Assembly (NCBI RefSeq): GCF_900250075.1
Contig: NZ_LT977070.1
Coordinates: 868,001-932,000 of the forward strand
Reading direction: 5' to 3'
Source: Cupriavidus taiwanensis
Lineage (GTDB): Bacteria > Pseudomonadota > Gammaproteobacteria > Burkholderiales > Burkholderiaceae
Length of the DNA: 64,000 bases
Shown here: piece after piece, positions 1 to 10,568 of the stretch
Position numbering within the stretch: the first letter of the stretch is position 1
Layout of the letters: every line of letters begins with the position of its first letter
Notes under the pieces: generated by a model
What the model saw: the letters and a program-made list of their open reading frames with translations, nothing else
Told to the model about the DNA's origin: nothing
Databases searched by the model: none
Translations under genes and position numbers: made by a program

Positions 1-858
1 TTCGTAGATGGCCTCGGCGCCGTCGATCAGCGCGGGGATGTCGATCCAGTCCCACTGCCAGTTTGCAAACCGGGCGCGGAACACGGCCTTGTCGACCTGC
101 TTGTTCCAGTCGCTGCGCGGCGGGGTGTCGGACACGCTGTCGGGCACGCGCAGCTCGGCAATCCAGTTGACCAGCGCGCGGCCCTGGCGGCGCAGCGGTT
201 CGGAGATGGGGTAGGCGACGAACTTCTGGTCCTGGTGCCCGGCCATGAACATCGAGCGGCCGTCCAGGTAGGGCGGCGCCTCGGTGACCGCGCGCCACAG
301 CAGCCGGCGCGAAAAGCGCGGCAGGTCGCCGGCGGGATAGAAATGGCGGCGCACCGCCGAATGGATGCCGTCGGCGCCGACCAGCACGTCGGCGCCGGAC
401 TCTACCACGGCGTTGTCGGCGCGGCGGCGCAGCACGAAGCGCGCCTGGCCGCGCGCGCCGGTATCCAGCACGGACTCGAAACTGTGGCCGGTATGGACCG
501 CGCCGGCCCCCAGGCGCTCGACCACGGTGCGGTGCAGCAGCATCTGGAATTCGCCGCGATGGATCGAGAACTGCGGCCAGTCATAGCCGGCGGCCAGCCC
601 GCGCGGCTCATGCCAGATGCGCTGGCCCAGCTTGTTGTAGTAAGACAGGGACGAGGTCTCGACCGCGATCGCGGCCAGCGCATCGCGCAGGCCCAGCTCG
701 GACAGCACGCGCACGGCGTGCGGCAGCAGGTTGATGCCAACGCCCAGCGGGCGCAGCGTTTCGCTGGCTTCCCAGACCTCGGCCTCGATGCCGTGGCGGT
801 GGCATAGCAGCGCCAGTGTCAGGCCGCCGATGCCGCCCCCGGCGATTGCGATTTTCAT
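1..858 (-). CDS. FAD-dependent aromatic-ring monooxygenase (partial, C-terminus outside window)
   Basis: The reading frame stays open from the ATG at 858 down to base 1 (286 codons), so the C-terminus is missing. The N-terminus carries the Rossmann FAD motif GGGIGGL right after the start, and a second flavin motif with the GADGIHS pattern lies near residue 155-165. These are hallmarks of the UbiH/salicylate hydroxylase class of NAD(P)H-dependent flavin monooxygenases. Such enzymes hydroxylate aromatic or similar acids in the cytoplasm. The substrate cannot be told from sequence. The family is certain, the exact activity is not. Confidence 0.85.
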   Translation of the reverse strand, partial: MKIAIAGGGIGGLTLALLCHRHGIEAEVWEASETLRPLGVGINLLPHAVRVLSELGLRDALAAIAVETSSLSYYNKLGQRIWHEPRGLAAGYDWPQFSIHRGEFQMLLHRTVVERLGAGAVHTGHSFESVLDTGARGQARFVLRRRADNAVVESGADVLVGADGIHSAVRRHFYPAGDLPRFSRRLLWRAVTEAPPYLDGRSMFMAGHQDQKFVAYPISEPLRRQGRALVNWIAELRVPDSVSDTPPRSDWNKQVDKAVFRARFANWQWDWIDIPALIDGAEAIYE

Positions 859-970
859 GGTGTCTCCCCGCGTGCAGGTCGCGCCGGGGCCGCGCACGCG
901 GCGCCGCTCCCGGCGAATCGAATTTGTTATGGAGTATAACAATTCGGGCGAATCCCCTGCAGATAAGGAA

Positions 971-990
971 AAACCCGCAGGAGCGGGTTT
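971..990 (-). terminator. Rho-independent terminator-like hairpin
   Basis: Read on the minus strand, an 8-base stem AAACCCGC/GCGGGTTT with a 4-base loop is followed by a T-run. It lies downstream of the PACE gene and upstream of the monooxygenase, so it may back up the terminator at 1125-1150. Confidence 0.6.
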
Positions 991-1017
991 GATAGGAAGT
1001 ACAGGTAGCGTGCCGAT

Positions 1018-1124
1018 CACTACCGTCATTCCCGCGAAGGCGGGAATCCAGCGTCTTTCAAGTCCCCTTCGGGGATGAAGTCACTGGGTTCCCGCCTTCG
1101 CGGGAACGACGTGTCAGGGTAGTG
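1018..1124. repeat. 107-bp palindromic element (MITE/REP-like)
   Basis: The ends are CACTACC (1018-1024) and GGTAGTG (1118-1124). Inside, two opposed copies of a short hairpin unit (CCCGCGAAGGCGGG and CCCGCCTTCGCGGG) flank a central CCCCTTCGGGG hairpin, so the whole can fold as a three-armed structure. No coding capacity is evident. From memory, units of this GCGAAGGCGGGAATCCA type are dispersed repeats in several proteobacteria; the copy number in this genome cannot be seen here. Confidence 0.75.
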
Positions 1125-1150
1125 AAAAACCCGCGCTCAGCCCAGCGCGG
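1125..1150 (-). terminator. Terminator overlapping the stop of the PACE gene
   Basis: On the minus strand CCGCGCT and AGCGCGG (1144-1150 and 1131-1137) form a GC-rich stem followed by a run of five T. The stem includes the TGA stop of the PACE transporter gene, so transcription ends almost at the stop codon. Confidence 0.7.
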
Positions 1151-1601
1151 CGTTTTCCGGATTGGCCGGGGCCGCGGCCTGGGCCTTGAGCGCCGGCACC
1201 GGGAACACGATGTCGTACAGCCAGTTGTACACCAGCGCGTAGAGCATATAGAAGCCGGCCACGGCGATGTCCATGATGAGCGCGTCGAGCAGGCTGATGT
1301 CGAGGTACCACGCCAGCGACGGCAGGAACACCACCAGCAGGCCCAGTTCGAACAGCACCGCGTGCAGCACGCGCACCGGCACCGACTTGCGCAGCTGGCC
1401 GGTGAAACGCAGCATGCCCTTGTCGAACAGCACGTTGTAGAGGTAGTTCCAGCCTGTGGCGACCAGCGAGGCGACCGCGCCGATCAGCCCCATCTGGTGC
1501 AGTTCATAGCCGAAGGCCCAGCTCGCCAGCGGGGCGAAGATCAGCAGGCCGACCACCTCGAAGCCCACGGCATGGCGGATCCGGTCCCTGGTATTGCGCA
1601 T
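1137..1601 (-). CDS. PACE family multidrug/biocide efflux transporter (AceI type)
   Basis: This 154-residue protein has four predicted membrane helices arranged as two tandem BTP repeats. All four PACE signatures are visible: RIRHAVGFE (residues 7-15), WNYLYNVLFD (about 51-60), RVLHAVLFE (about 77-85) and YALVYNWLYD near residue 120. Glu15 matches the proton-coupling glutamate of Acinetobacter AceI. The family exports biocides such as chlorhexidine and short diamines across the inner membrane by proton exchange. The divergent LysR gene at 1710 is the usual regulator arrangement for this family. Specificity is inferred only from family. Confidence 0.93.
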   Translation of the reverse strand: MRNTRDRIRHAVGFEVVGLLIFAPLASWAFGYELHQMGLIGAVASLVATGWNYLYNVLFDKGMLRFTGQLRKSVPVRVLHAVLFELGLLVVFLPSLAWYLDISLLDALIMDIAVAGFYMLYALVYNWLYDIVFPVPALKAQAAAPANPENAALG

Positions 1602-1636
1602 GATTTCTCCTTGCGGGCAAATACGATGGTGCCTAG

Positions 1637-1690
1637 TCTATCTGCTGGGCAGGGATTGCCAAGTTGGATACTATCGCCAGAACAGATAGA
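1637..1690. promoter_or_regulatory. Inverted repeat in the PACE/LysR divergent promoter
   Basis: TCTATCTG at 1637-1644 and CAGATAGA at 1683-1690 form an exact 8-base inverted repeat, 46 bp apart start to start, in the 108-bp gap between the divergent starts. The spread suits a LysR tetramer touching separate recognition and activation half-sites, but no binding evidence exists in the sequence itself. Confidence 0.4.
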
Positions 1691-1709
1691 TGAAAGGGTT
1701 GGGTTACGT

Positions 1710-2612
1710 ATGAGTCTCTCTCTGGAGCAATTGCAAGCCTTTGTCGCGGCGGCCGACACGGGCTCGTTCTCGGCCGCCGCGCGCCGGCTCGGCAAGGCCC
1801 AGTCGGTGGTCAGCGCGGCCGTGTCCAACCTCGAGATCGATGCCGGCAACGCGCTGTTCGACCGTACCGGCCGCTACCCGGTGCTGACCCCGGCAGGCGA
1901 ACGGCTGCTGGCCGAGGCGCGCGTGATCCTGGAACGCTGCGAGCACTTCCGCGGCGTAGCCAAGAGCCTGGGCGAGGGTGTCGAGACGCGGCTGGTGCTG
2001 GCGGTCGACGAACTCTATCCGGAAGAAACGCTGGGCGCGCTGCTGGTGGAGTTTTCCGGGCGCTTCCCGGCGGTGGAGCTGGAACTGCTGTTCCCGCTGA
2101 TGGAGGACGTCAGCCGGCTGGTGCTGGAGGGCGGCGCCGACCTCGGCATCATGTGGCGCCAGGAAGTGCTGCCGCCGGAGCTGGGCTTCCATGCGCTCGG
2201 CTGGATGCCGATGCAGATACTGTGCGCGCCCGACCACCCGCTGGCGTCGCAGCGGGTCGACTGGGAAGAGCTCAAGCGCTACCGCCAGCTGATGGTCGCG
2301 ACCCGCACCGACAGCGAGGAAAAGATGCGCCTGCGCGTGGCCGCCGACGTGTGGTGGGTGGAAAGCCAGTGGGTGATCGTCGAGCTGGTCAAGCGCGGGC
2401 TGGGCTGGGCCTTCGTGCCGTGGCACGTGGTGGCCAATTCGCCGGCCGCGGCGCAGCTGGTGTCGCCGCCGCTGGCGTTCCAGCAGCAGGACTGGCCGGT
2501 GGCGATGGAGCTGGTGTGGCACAAGCAGCGGCCGCTGGGCAAGGCCGCCACCTGGCTGCGCGAGCGCATCTGCGCGCAGCCGCTGCCGAATGCCCCGCAG
2601 CGCGGAGCCTAG
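1710..2612 (+). CDS. LysR family regulator, probable controller of the PACE pump
   Basis: A typical 300-residue LysR protein. The N-terminal helix-turn-helix (LEQLQAFVAAADTGSFSAAA, then RLGKAQSVVSAAVSNLE) lies within residues 4-50, followed by the two-lobed effector domain from about residue 90. The open frame extends upstream of 1710, but the protein family begins at this ATG and an AAAGGG ribosome site lies shortly before it. Divergent orientation with the PACE gene suggests it activates that gene, as AceR does for aceI. Its stop codon shares the bases CTAG (2609-2612) with the stop of the convergent efflux gene. Confidence 0.92.
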   Translation: MSLSLEQLQAFVAAADTGSFSAAARRLGKAQSVVSAAVSNLEIDAGNALFDRTGRYPVLTPAGERLLAEARVILERCEHFRGVAKSLGEGVETRLVLAVDELYPEETLGALLVEFSGRFPAVELELLFPLMEDVSRLVLEGGADLGIMWRQEVLPPELGFHALGWMPMQILCAPDHPLASQRVDWEELKRYRQLMVATRTDSEEKMRLRVAADVWWVESQWVIVELVKRGLGWAFVPWHVVANSPAAAQLVSPPLAFQQQDWPVAMELVWHKQRPLGKAATWLRERICAQPLPNAPQRGA

Positions 2613-4120
2613 CGCTGGCCGACGGTGGCGGGAGCGGCGGCTGGCACGCTGGGACTCGCGCTGCCGCTACCACCCACCGGTTGCGCGTGCCAGCCGCCGC
2701 CCAGCGCCTTGATCAGCACCACCGCCGCGGTGTACTGGCGGCCGGCGATCGACAGCGCGGTGCGCTCGGCGGTGTAGGCGCTGGTCTGCGCCGTCAGCAC
2801 ATCCAGCAGGCCGGCGGTGCCGGCACGGTAGCGGTTGTTCACCAGGGCCAGCGCCTCGCGCGCCGAGCGCAGCGCGTCGTTCTGCACCACCGCCTCCTGT
2901 TCCAGCAGCCGCTGCGCGGCGAGGTTGTCCTCGACTTCCTGGAACGCCCCCAGCACGGTCTGGCGGTAGTTGGCCACGGTCTGGTCGTAGGCGGCCACCG
3001 CCTGTGCCTTGGCGGCGCGGCGCGCGCCGCCGTCGAACAGGGTGCCGGCCAGGCCGCCGCCGATCGACCAGATCCGGTCCGGCAGCGACATCCAGCGCGC
3101 CAGCGTGCTGGCGGTCAGCCCGCCGCTGGCCGACAGCGACAGGGTCGGGTAGTAGGCCGCCTGCGCCACGCCGATCTGCGCATTGGCCGACGCCATGCGC
3201 CGCTCGGCCGCGCCGATGTCGGGGCGGCGCTCCAGCAGCTGCGACGGCACCGCGGCCGGCACGCGCGGCGGCGCGGCGCGGAACTCGCCGGCGGCCAATG
3301 ACAGCGCCGCAGGCGGCTTGCCCACCAGCACGGCGATGGCATGCTCCAGCTGCGCGCGCGTGATCTGGATGTCGATCTGCTGCGCCTGCGCGCTCTTGAG
3401 CTGGGTCTCGGACTGCAGCACGTCGGAGCGCTGCGCGGTGCCCGCCGCGTACTGGTTCTGCACCAGCTGCAGCGACTTCTGGTAGTCGGCCACGGTGCGG
3501 TCCAGCAGCGCCTTCTGCGCATCCGCCACGCGCAGCAGGAAGTAGCTCTGCGCCAGCGTGGCCTGCGTCGACAGCAGCGTCGACGCCAGGTCGGCCTCGC
3601 TCGCCTGCGCGCTGGCCTCGCTGCTTTCGACCTGGCGCCGCACGCGGCCCCAGACGTCGAGCTCCCAGGTCGCGCCCAGCGTGGCGCTCTGGCCGTTGAG
3701 CGTGTTGCCGGTGGCATTGCGCGCGCGTGAGGCGCCGGCCTGCGCATCGACCAGCGGGAAGAAGCCGGCGCGGGCCGCCTGCAGCGACGCCACCGCCTGG
3801 CGGTACTGGGCCTCGGCCGCCTTGATGTTCTGGTTCGAGATCTGCACCTCGGCCATCAGCGCATCGAGCTGCGCATCGCCGAATACGGTCCACCAGTCGG
3901 GGCGCGCCAGCGCATCCTGCGGCTCGGCGGGCTTCCAGGATGGCTTCCAATCGCCGGTCCACGCCGGGGTGGCAGTATCGGCCGCGGCTTCCTTGAACTC
4001 GGCCGACATCGGCGCATCGGGGCGCTGGTAGTCGGGGCCGACGGCGCAGCCGGCCAGCAGCAGCGCGCATGCCAGTGGTACCGGCAGGGCCTGGGACAGG
4101 AAACGGGTAAAAGCATTCAT
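2609..4120 (-). CDS. RND efflux outer membrane factor lipoprotein (NodT/OprM type)
   Basis: A 503-residue protein with a lipoprotein signal ending in a lipobox (LLAGC, Cys about residue 24), followed by two outer-membrane-efflux repeats of the TolC fold. It would form the trimeric outer membrane channel for the RND pump encoded just upstream. The ATG at 4120 is preferred over one five codons earlier because it begins the signal peptide directly. Only 17 bp separate it from the permease gene at 4138, so it is the last gene of the efflux operon. Confidence 0.93.
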   Translation of the reverse strand: MNAFTRFLSQALPVPLACALLLAGCAVGPDYQRPDAPMSAEFKEAAADTATPAWTGDWKPSWKPAEPQDALARPDWWTVFGDAQLDALMAEVQISNQNIKAAEAQYRQAVASLQAARAGFFPLVDAQAGASRARNATGNTLNGQSATLGATWELDVWGRVRRQVESSEASAQASEADLASTLLSTQATLAQSYFLLRVADAQKALLDRTVADYQKSLQLVQNQYAAGTAQRSDVLQSETQLKSAQAQQIDIQITRAQLEHAIAVLVGKPPAALSLAAGEFRAAPPRVPAAVPSQLLERRPDIGAAERRMASANAQIGVAQAAYYPTLSLSASGGLTASTLARWMSLPDRIWSIGGGLAGTLFDGGARRAAKAQAVAAYDQTVANYRQTVLGAFQEVEDNLAAQRLLEQEAVVQNDALRSAREALALVNNRYRAGTAGLLDVLTAQTSAYTAERTALSIAGRQYTAAVVLIKALGGGWHAQPVGGSGSASPSVPAAAPATVGQR

Positions 4121-4137
4121 GTCGAGTCTTCGCAAAT

Positions 4138-7100
4138 CTAGACGGCGGCCGGCTGGTCCGGCGTGCCGGCGCTGCGGCGGCGCTGGCGCCAGGCCTTCAC
4201 CTTGAGGCGCCAGCGGTCCAGCGTCAGGTAGACCACCGGCGTGGTGTACAGCGTCAGCAGCTGGCTCACCACCAGCCCGCCGACAATGGAAATGCCCAGC
4301 GGCGCGCGCAGCTCGGCGCCGTCGCCGCGGCCCAGCGCCAGCGGCACCGCGCCCAGCAGCGCGGCCATGGTGGTCATCAGGATCGGGCGGAAGCGCAGCA
4401 GGCAGGCGCGGTAGATGGCGTCGCGCGGCGACAGCCCCTCGCGCCGCTCGGCGTCGATGGCGAAGTCGATCATCATGATCGCGTTCTTCTTGACGATGCC
4501 GATCAGCAGGATCACGCCGATCAGCGCGATGATGCTGAAGTCGGTCTTCGAGGCCAGCAGCGCCAGCAGCGCGCCCACGCCGGCCGACGGCAGCGTCGAC
4601 AGGATCGTCAGCGGGTGGACATAGCTTTCATACAGCACGCCCAGCACGATGTAGATGGTGATCAACGCCGCCAGGATCAAAATGGGCTGGCTCTTGAGCG
4701 AGTCCTGGAACGCCTTGGCGCCGCCCTGGAAGTTGGCGCGCAGGGTCTCCGGAGCGCCGATGCGCGCCATCTCGCGGTTGATGGCGTCGGTCGCCTGCGA
4801 CAGCGAAGTCCCTTCGGCCAGGTTGAACGAGATCGTCGAGGCCGCGAACTGGCCCTGGTGGTTCACGCCCAGCGGCGTGCTGCTCGGCGTCACGCGCGCG
4901 AATGCGGCCAGCGGCACGCGATTGCCGTTGCCGGTGACCACGTAGATATCCTTGAGCGCCTCGGGTCCCTGCAGGTATTCCTGGCTCAGCTCCATCACCA
5001 CGCGGTACTGGTTCAGCGGATGGTAGATGGTCGACACCAGCCGCTGGCCGAAGGCATCGTTGAGCACCGCATCGACCTGCTGAGCGGTCACGCCCAGGCG
5101 CGAGGCCGCATCGCGGTCGATGATCACCGAGGTCTGCAGGCCCTTGTCGTTGGTGTCGGTGTCGATATCCTCCAGCCCCTTCAGGTTGGACAGCGCCGCG
5201 CGCACCTTGGGCTCCCACGCGCGCAGCACCTCCAGGTCGTCGGACTGCAGCGTGAACTGGTACTGCGAGCTGCTCTGGCGTCCGCCGACGCGGATGTCCT
5301 GCACCGATTGCAGGAAGAGCCTCGCGCCCGGCTCCTTGGCCAGCTTGTCGCGCAGCCGCGCAATGATGGTGTCGGCCGATTCGCGCTGCGCCAGTGGCTT
5401 GAGCGTGACAAACATCTGCCCGGTATTGCGCTGCGAGCCGCCGGTAAAGCCGGTCACGTTCTCCACCGCCGGGTCCGACTGCACGATCTTGATAAAGCTG
5501 TCGAGCTTGCCGCGCATGGCCTGGAACGAGGTGGCCTGGTCGGCGCGGATAAAGCCGATCAGCCGCCCGGTATCCTGCTGCGGGAAAAAGCCCTTGGGCA
5601 CGATCACATACAGGTACACGTTGAGCGCGATGGTGGCGATCAGCACCAGCCACACCAGCGGGCTGAAGCGCAGCGCGGTGGACAGCGAGCGCGCATAGCC
5701 GTCATGCAGCCACTGGAACATGCGCTCGGTGGCGCGGAAGAAGCGTCCCTGTTTTTCCGGTTCCACCGGCCGCAGCATGCGCGCGCACATCATCGGCGTG
5801 GTGGTCAGCGATACCACCAGCGATACCAGGATCGCCACCGACAGCGTGATCGCGAATTCCTGGAACAGCCGGCCGACGATGCCGCCCATCATCAGCAGCG
5901 GGATGAACACCGCGATCAGCGACAGGCTCATCGACAGCACCGTGAAGCCGACTTCGCGCGCGCCGCGCAGCGCCGCTGCCAGCGGCTTCATGCCTTCCTC
6001 GATATGGCGCGAGATGTTCTCCAGCACCACGATGGCATCGTCGACGACGAAGCCGGTGGCGATGGTCAGCGCCATCAGCGACAGGTTGTTCAGCGAGAAC
6101 CCGGCCAGGTACATCACCGAGAACGTGCCGATCAGCGACACCGGCACCGCCACGCTGGGAATCAGGGTGGCGCGCACGTTGCGCAGGAACACGAACACCA
6201 CCATGATCACCAGCGCCACCGAGATCATCAGCGTGTGCTCGACCTCGCGCAGCGAGGCGCGGATGGTTGGCGTGCGGTCCATCATCACGTCCATCGAGAT
6301 CGCCGCGGGGATCATCTTCTGCAGCTGCGGCAGCATCTCGTTGACGCGGTCGACGGTCTCGATGATGTTGGCGCCGGGCGAGCGGTTCAGCACCAGCAGC
6401 ACCGACGGCTTGCCGTTGGCCGAGCCGGCGTTGCGGGTGTCCTGCACCGAATCGACCACGTTGGCGACGTCGCGCAGCCGCACCGGCACCGCGAACGAGT
6501 TGGGGCCGCTGGTGGCGCTGGTGCCGCCGGTGGCGCCGCTGGTGATGGTGGTGGTGCCGCTGCTGGTGGTCAGGGTGGTCACGGTGACGCCGTTGACCAC
6601 CTTGGTGCTGACGCCGCCGCTGGCCGTCGCATTGGCGGTGCTGGCGATCAGCGCGCCAGCCGACGCCGAAGAGTACGTGCCCGGGGTGGCGTAGCGGATG
6701 ATCAGCGGCAGGTAGTCTTCCGCCTTCATCGCCTGGTCGTTGGCGTAGACCTGCCAGTTGCTGGCGGCGTTCTCCAGCGTGCCCAGCGGCCGGTTGGCGT
6801 TGGTCGCGCTGATGGTGTTGCGCACATCCTCCAGCGAGATGCCGTAGTTGTTCAGCGCGGTCGGGTTCAGTTCGACCCGCACCGCCGGCAGCGAGGCGCC
6901 GCCGATGGTGACCTGGCCCACGCCCTCGACCTGCGACAGCTTCTGCGCCAGGATCGTCGAGGCCGCGTCGTAGAGCTGCCCGCGCGTCATGGTCGGCGAG
7001 GTCAGCGCGATGATCATGATCGGCGCGTCGGCGGGGTTGACCTTGCGGTAGGTCGGGTTGTTGGGCAGGCTGGTCGGCAGCGTCGCGCGCGAGGCGTTGA

Positions 7101-7434
7101 TGGCGGCCTGCACGTCGCGCGCGGCGCCGTCGATATCGCGCGACAGGTCGAACTGCAGCGTCACGCGGGTCGAGCCGAGCGAGCTGCTGGAGGTGATTTC
7201 GGTCACGCCGGCGATGGTGCCGAGCGCGCGCTCCAGCGGCGTCGCCACGGTGGCGGCCATGGTTTCGGGGCTGGCGCCGGGCAGCGACGCCGACACCGAG
7301 ATGGTCGGGAAGTCCACCTGCGGCAGCGGCGACACCGGCAGCAGCCGCAGCGCCGCGAGCCCCGCCAGCAAAATGCCGAGCGTGAGCAGCGCGGTCGCGA
7401 CCGGGCGATGGATAAAGGCAGCCGAGAGATTCAT
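4138..7434 (-). CDS. mdtC: RND multidrug efflux permease, MdtC-like, with low-complexity insertion
   Basis: A 1098-residue inner-membrane proton-drug antiporter of the HAE1 family. It has an N-terminal membrane helix, two large periplasmic loops and the proton-relay motif FVVDDAIV in the fourth helix. Ordinary MdtC proteins are about 1025 residues. The excess is mainly a Thr/Ser/Gly/Ala-rich stretch at about residues 248-311 in the porter domain. In MdtABC systems the MdtB and MdtC subunits form mixed trimers, and the neighbouring permease at 7437 is the likely partner. Only 2 bp separate the two genes. Substrates are unknown. Confidence 0.9.
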   Translation of the reverse strand: MNLSAAFIHRPVATALLTLGILLAGLAALRLLPVSPLPQVDFPTISVSASLPGASPETMAATVATPLERALGTIAGVTEITSSSSLGSTRVTLQFDLSRDIDGAARDVQAAINASRATLPTSLPNNPTYRKVNPADAPIMIIALTSPTMTRGQLYDAASTILAQKLSQVEGVGQVTIGGASLPAVRVELNPTALNNYGISLEDVRNTISATNANRPLGTLENAASNWQVYANDQAMKAEDYLPLIIRYATPGTYSSASAGALIASTANATASGGVSTKVVNGVTVTTLTTSSGTTTITSGATGGTSATSGPNSFAVPVRLRDVANVVDSVQDTRNAGSANGKPSVLLVLNRSPGANIIETVDRVNEMLPQLQKMIPAAISMDVMMDRTPTIRASLREVEHTLMISVALVIMVVFVFLRNVRATLIPSVAVPVSLIGTFSVMYLAGFSLNNLSLMALTIATGFVVDDAIVVLENISRHIEEGMKPLAAALRGAREVGFTVLSMSLSLIAVFIPLLMMGGIVGRLFQEFAITLSVAILVSLVVSLTTTPMMCARMLRPVEPEKQGRFFRATERMFQWLHDGYARSLSTALRFSPLVWLVLIATIALNVYLYVIVPKGFFPQQDTGRLIGFIRADQATSFQAMRGKLDSFIKIVQSDPAVENVTGFTGGSQRNTGQMFVTLKPLAQRESADTIIARLRDKLAKEPGARLFLQSVQDIRVGGRQSSSQYQFTLQSDDLEVLRAWEPKVRAALSNLKGLEDIDTDTNDKGLQTSVIIDRDAASRLGVTAQQVDAVLNDAFGQRLVSTIYHPLNQYRVVMELSQEYLQGPEALKDIYVVTGNGNRVPLAAFARVTPSSTPLGVNHQGQFAASTISFNLAEGTSLSQATDAINREMARIGAPETLRANFQGGAKAFQDSLKSQPILILAALITIYIVLGVLYESYVHPLTILSTLPSAGVGALLALLASKTDFSIIALIGVILLIGIVKKNAIMMIDFAIDAERREGLSPRDAIYRACLLRFRPILMTTMAALLGAVPLALGRGDGAELRAPLGISIVGGLVVSQLLTLYTTPVVYLTLDRWRLKVKAWRQRRRSAGTPDQPAAV

Positions 7435-7436
7435 GC

Positions 7437-10400
7437 TCAGACCGGCTCCTCGCCCGTGCCGCCTTCCTCCGGATCGCCGAAGCGGCGCTTGCGCCAGCCC
7501 TTCACGCGCGTCGCCACGCGGTCGAAGGCCAGGTAGATCACCGGCGTAGTGAACAGCGTCAGCACCTGGCTGAGCAGCAGGCCGCCGACCATGGTCACGC
7601 CCAGCGGGCGGCGCAGCTCGCTGCCGATGCCGGAGCCCAGCATCAGCGGCAGCGCCGCCAGCAGCGCCGCCATGGTGGTCATCAGGATCGGGCGGAAGCG
7701 CAGCAGGCAGGCCTGGAAGATCGCGTCGCGCGGCGACATGCCCTGCTCGCGCTCGGCCTCGAGCGCGAAGTCGATCATCATGATCGCGTTCTTCTTGACG
7801 ATACCGATCAGCAGGATGATGCCGATGATGGCGATGATGCCCAGGTCCATCCCCGCCACCAGCAGCGCCAGCAGCGCGCCGACGCCGGCCGACGGCAGCG
7901 TCGACAGGATCGTGACCGGGTGGATGGTGCTTTCATACAGCACCCCCAGCACGATATACATCGTCACCACCGCGGCCAGGATCAGCCACAGCGTGTTCGA
8001 CAGCGACGCGCGGAACGCCAGCGCCGCGCCCTGGAAGCTGGTCTGCATCGAGATCGGCAGCCCCAGCTCCTGCTCGACCCGGGTGATCTTGTCGACCGCC
8101 GCGCCCAGCGATGCGCCCGGCGCCAGGTTGAACGAGATCGTCGCCGCCGGGAACTGGCCCTGGTGGTTGATCACCAGCGGCCCGGTGCGCTCGGTGATGC
8201 GCGCGAACGCGCCCAGCGGCACCTGTCCGCCGGACGAGGAGGGCAGGCGCAGCTCGGCCAGCGATTGCGGGCTGGTGCGGAACTCCGGCATGGTCTCCAG
8301 CACCACGCGGTACTGGCTCGACTGCGTGAAGATGGTCGACACCAGCCGCTGGCCGAAGGCGCTGTACAGCGCGCTGTCGATCACCGCGGTGGTGATGCCG
8401 AAGCGCGCCGCGGCGTCGCGGTCGATATCGACATAGGCGCGCAGGCCGTTGTTCTGCTGGTCGCTGGTCACATCGCGCAGCTCCGGCTCCTGGCGCAGGC
8501 GCTCCACCAGCTTCGGCACCCACGTGGCCAGCGTCTGGGGATCGGGATCTTCGACCGTGAACTGGTACTGCGTGCGCGAGACCTTGTCCTCGATGGTCAG
8601 GTCCTGCACCGGCTGCGTGAACAGCGACACGCCGCCAAGGTCGTGCACCGCCTGCTGCAGCCGCTGCGTCACCACGCCGATCGGATCGCGCTCGTCCTTG
8701 GGCTTGAGGTTGATCAGCATGCGCCCGGCATTGAGCGTGGCGTTGGTGCCGTCCACGCCGATGAACGACGACAGGCTGGCCACCGCCGGATCCTGCATCA
8801 CCACCTTGGCCACGGCTTCCTGCTTGCGCGCCATGGCGCCGAACGAGGTGGTCTGCGCGGCTTCGGTGATGCCCTGGATCACGCCGGTGTCCTGCACCGG
8901 GAAGAAGCCCTTGGGCACCAGCAGGTACAGCAGCACCGTCAGCGCCAGCGTGGCCACCGCGACCACCAGCGTTGCTTTCTGGCGATCGAGCACCCATTCC
9001 AGGCCGCGCCCGTAGCGCTCGATCACGTTGTCGAAGAAGCGGCCGGTGGCGCGGTGGAAGCGCGACAGCTTCTCTTCCGGCACATGATGCAGCAGCCGCG
9101 CGCACATCATCGGCGTGAGCGTCAGCGACACCACCGCCGAGATCAGGATCGACACCGCCAGCGTGATCGCGAACTCGCGGAACAGGCGCCCCACCACGTC
9201 GCCCATGAACAGCAGCGGGATCAGCACGGCCACCAGCGAGAAGGTCAGCGAGATGATGGTGAAGCCAATCTGCCTTGAGCCCTTCAGCGCCGCCTGCATC
9301 GGCGAATCGCCTTTCTCGATGTAGCGCATGATGTTCTCGATCATCACGATCGCATCGTCGACCACGAAGCCGGTGGCAATGGTCAGCGCCATCAGCGTCA
9401 GGTTGTTGATCGAGAACCCGGCCAGGTACATGACCCCGAACGTGCCCACCAGCGACAGCGGCACCGCCACGCCGGGGATGATGGTGGCGGGGATATTGCG
9501 CAGGAACAGGAAGATCACCAGCACCACCAGCGCGATCGCCAGCAGCAGCTCGAACTGCACGTCCTCGACCGAGGCGCGGATGGTGGTGGTGCGGTCGGTC
9601 AGCAGCTGCACGTGCACCGACGCCGGCAGCGCGTTCTGCAGCTGCGGCAGCAGCGCCTTGATGCGGTCGACCACCTCGATCACGTTGGCGCCGGGCTGGC
9701 GCTGGATATTCAGCACGATCGCGGGCTTGTCGTTGGCCCACGCGGCCAGGCGGCTGTTCTCGGGGCCGTCGACGATCTCGGCCACGTCGGTGATGCGGAT
9801 CGGCGCGCCGTTCTTGTAGCCCAGGATGATCTGGCGGTATTCGTCGGCCGAGCGCAGCTGGTCGTTGGCGTCGATGGTCGAGGCGCGTTGCGGGCCGTCG
9901 AAGCTGCCCTTGGCGCCGTTGACGTTGGACGCGCCAATCGCGGTGCGCAGGTCGTCGATCGACATGCCCAGCGACGCCAGCGCGGCCGGGTTGGCCTGGA
10001 TCCGCACCGCCGGACGCTGGCCGCCGCTGATGGTGACCAGGCCCACGCCCTGGATCTGCGAGATCTTCTGCGCCACGCGCGTATCGACCATGTCCTGAAG
10101 CTTGGGCAGCGGCATGGTGTCGGAGGTCATGGCGATGGTCATGATCGGCGCATCCGCCGGGTTGACCTTGCTGTAGACCGGCGGCATCGGCAGGTCCGAC
10201 GGCAGCAGGTTGCTGCCGGCATTGATGGCGGCCTGCACCTCCTGCTCGGCCACGTCCAGCGGCAGCGTCAGCTCGAACTGCAGCGTGATCACCGACGCCC
10301 CCCCTGACGAGGACGACGACATCTGCTTCAGGCCCGGCATCTGGCCGAACTGGCGCTCCAGCGGCGCGGTGACCGACGAGGTCATCACGTCCGGACTGGC

Positions 10401-10559
10401 GCCGGGGTAGAGCGTGGTGACCTGGATGGTGGGATAGTCGACCTCGGGCAGCGCCGACAGCGGCAGCAGCCGGTAGGCCACCAGCCCGGACAGCAGGATG
10501 GCCAGCATCAGCAGCGCCGTGGCGACCGGGCGCTCGATGAAGAGGCGGGACGGGTTCAT
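7437..10559 (-). CDS. mdtB: RND multidrug efflux permease, MdtB-like
   Basis: A 1040-residue HAE1-family permease with the same layout as its neighbour: N-terminal [12 protein letters not shown] helix, two periplasmic porter/docking loops, and the [13 protein letters not shown] proton-relay motif in helix 4. It lies between the adaptor gene and the MdtC-like gene, with gaps of 9 and 2 bp, the order seen in mdtABC operons. The two permeases probably assemble as a heterotrimer that takes drugs or bile-salt-like compounds from the periplasm or inner-membrane leaflet. Confidence 0.92.
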   Translation of the reverse strand: MNPSRLFIERPVATALLMLAILLSGLVAYRLLPLSALPEVDYPTIQVTTLYPGASPDVMTSSVTAPLERQFGQMPGLKQMSSSSSGGASVITLQFELTLPLDVAEQEVQAAINAGSNLLPSDLPMPPVYSKVNPADAPIMTIAMTSDTMPLPKLQDMVDTRVAQKISQIQGVGLVTISGGQRPAVRIQANPAALASLGMSIDDLRTAIGASNVNGAKGSFDGPQRASTIDANDQLRSADEYRQIILGYKNGAPIRITDVAEIVDGPENSRLAAWANDKPAIVLNIQRQPGANVIEVVDRIKALLPQLQNALPASVHVQLLTDRTTTIRASVEDVQFELLLAIALVVLVIFLFLRNIPATIIPGVAVPLSLVGTFGVMYLAGFSINNLTLMALTIATGFVVDDAIVMIENIMRYIEKGDSPMQAALKGSRQIGFTIISLTFSLVAVLIPLLFMGDVVGRLFREFAITLAVSILISAVVSLTLTPMMCARLLHHVPEEKLSRFHRATGRFFDNVIERYGRGLEWVLDRQKATLVVAVATLALTVLLYLLVPKGFFPVQDTGVIQGITEAAQTTSFGAMARKQEAVAKVVMQDPAVASLSSFIGVDGTNATLNAGRMLINLKPKDERDPIGVVTQRLQQAVHDLGGVSLFTQPVQDLTIEDKVSRTQYQFTVEDPDPQTLATWVPKLVERLRQEPELRDVTSDQQNNGLRAYVDIDRDAAARFGITTAVIDSALYSAFGQRLVSTIFTQSSQYRVVLETMPEFRTSPQSLAELRLPSSSGGQVPLGAFARITERTGPLVINHQGQFPAATISFNLAPGASLGAAVDKITRVEQELGLPISMQTSFQGAALAFRASLSNTLWLILAAVVTMYIVLGVLYESTIHPVTILSTLPSAGVGALLALLVAGMDLGIIAIIGIILLIGIVKKNAIMMIDFALEAEREQGMSPRDAIFQACLLRFRPILMTTMAALLAALPLMLGSGIGSELRRPLGVTMVGGLLLSQVLTLFTTPVIYLAFDRVATRVKGWRKRRFGDPEEGGTGEEPV

Positions 10560-10568
10560 GCGGCGTCC

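Noticed and set aside
1018..1124. CRISPR array
   Set aside because: Only one inverted pair of hairpins, no spacer-repeat periodicity and no cas genes in the window.
4615..7536. A 973-codon plus-strand open frame opposite the RND permease
   Set aside because: Composition (Arg/His/Gln/Gly-rich) and the strong RND match on the other strand show it is a shadow frame.
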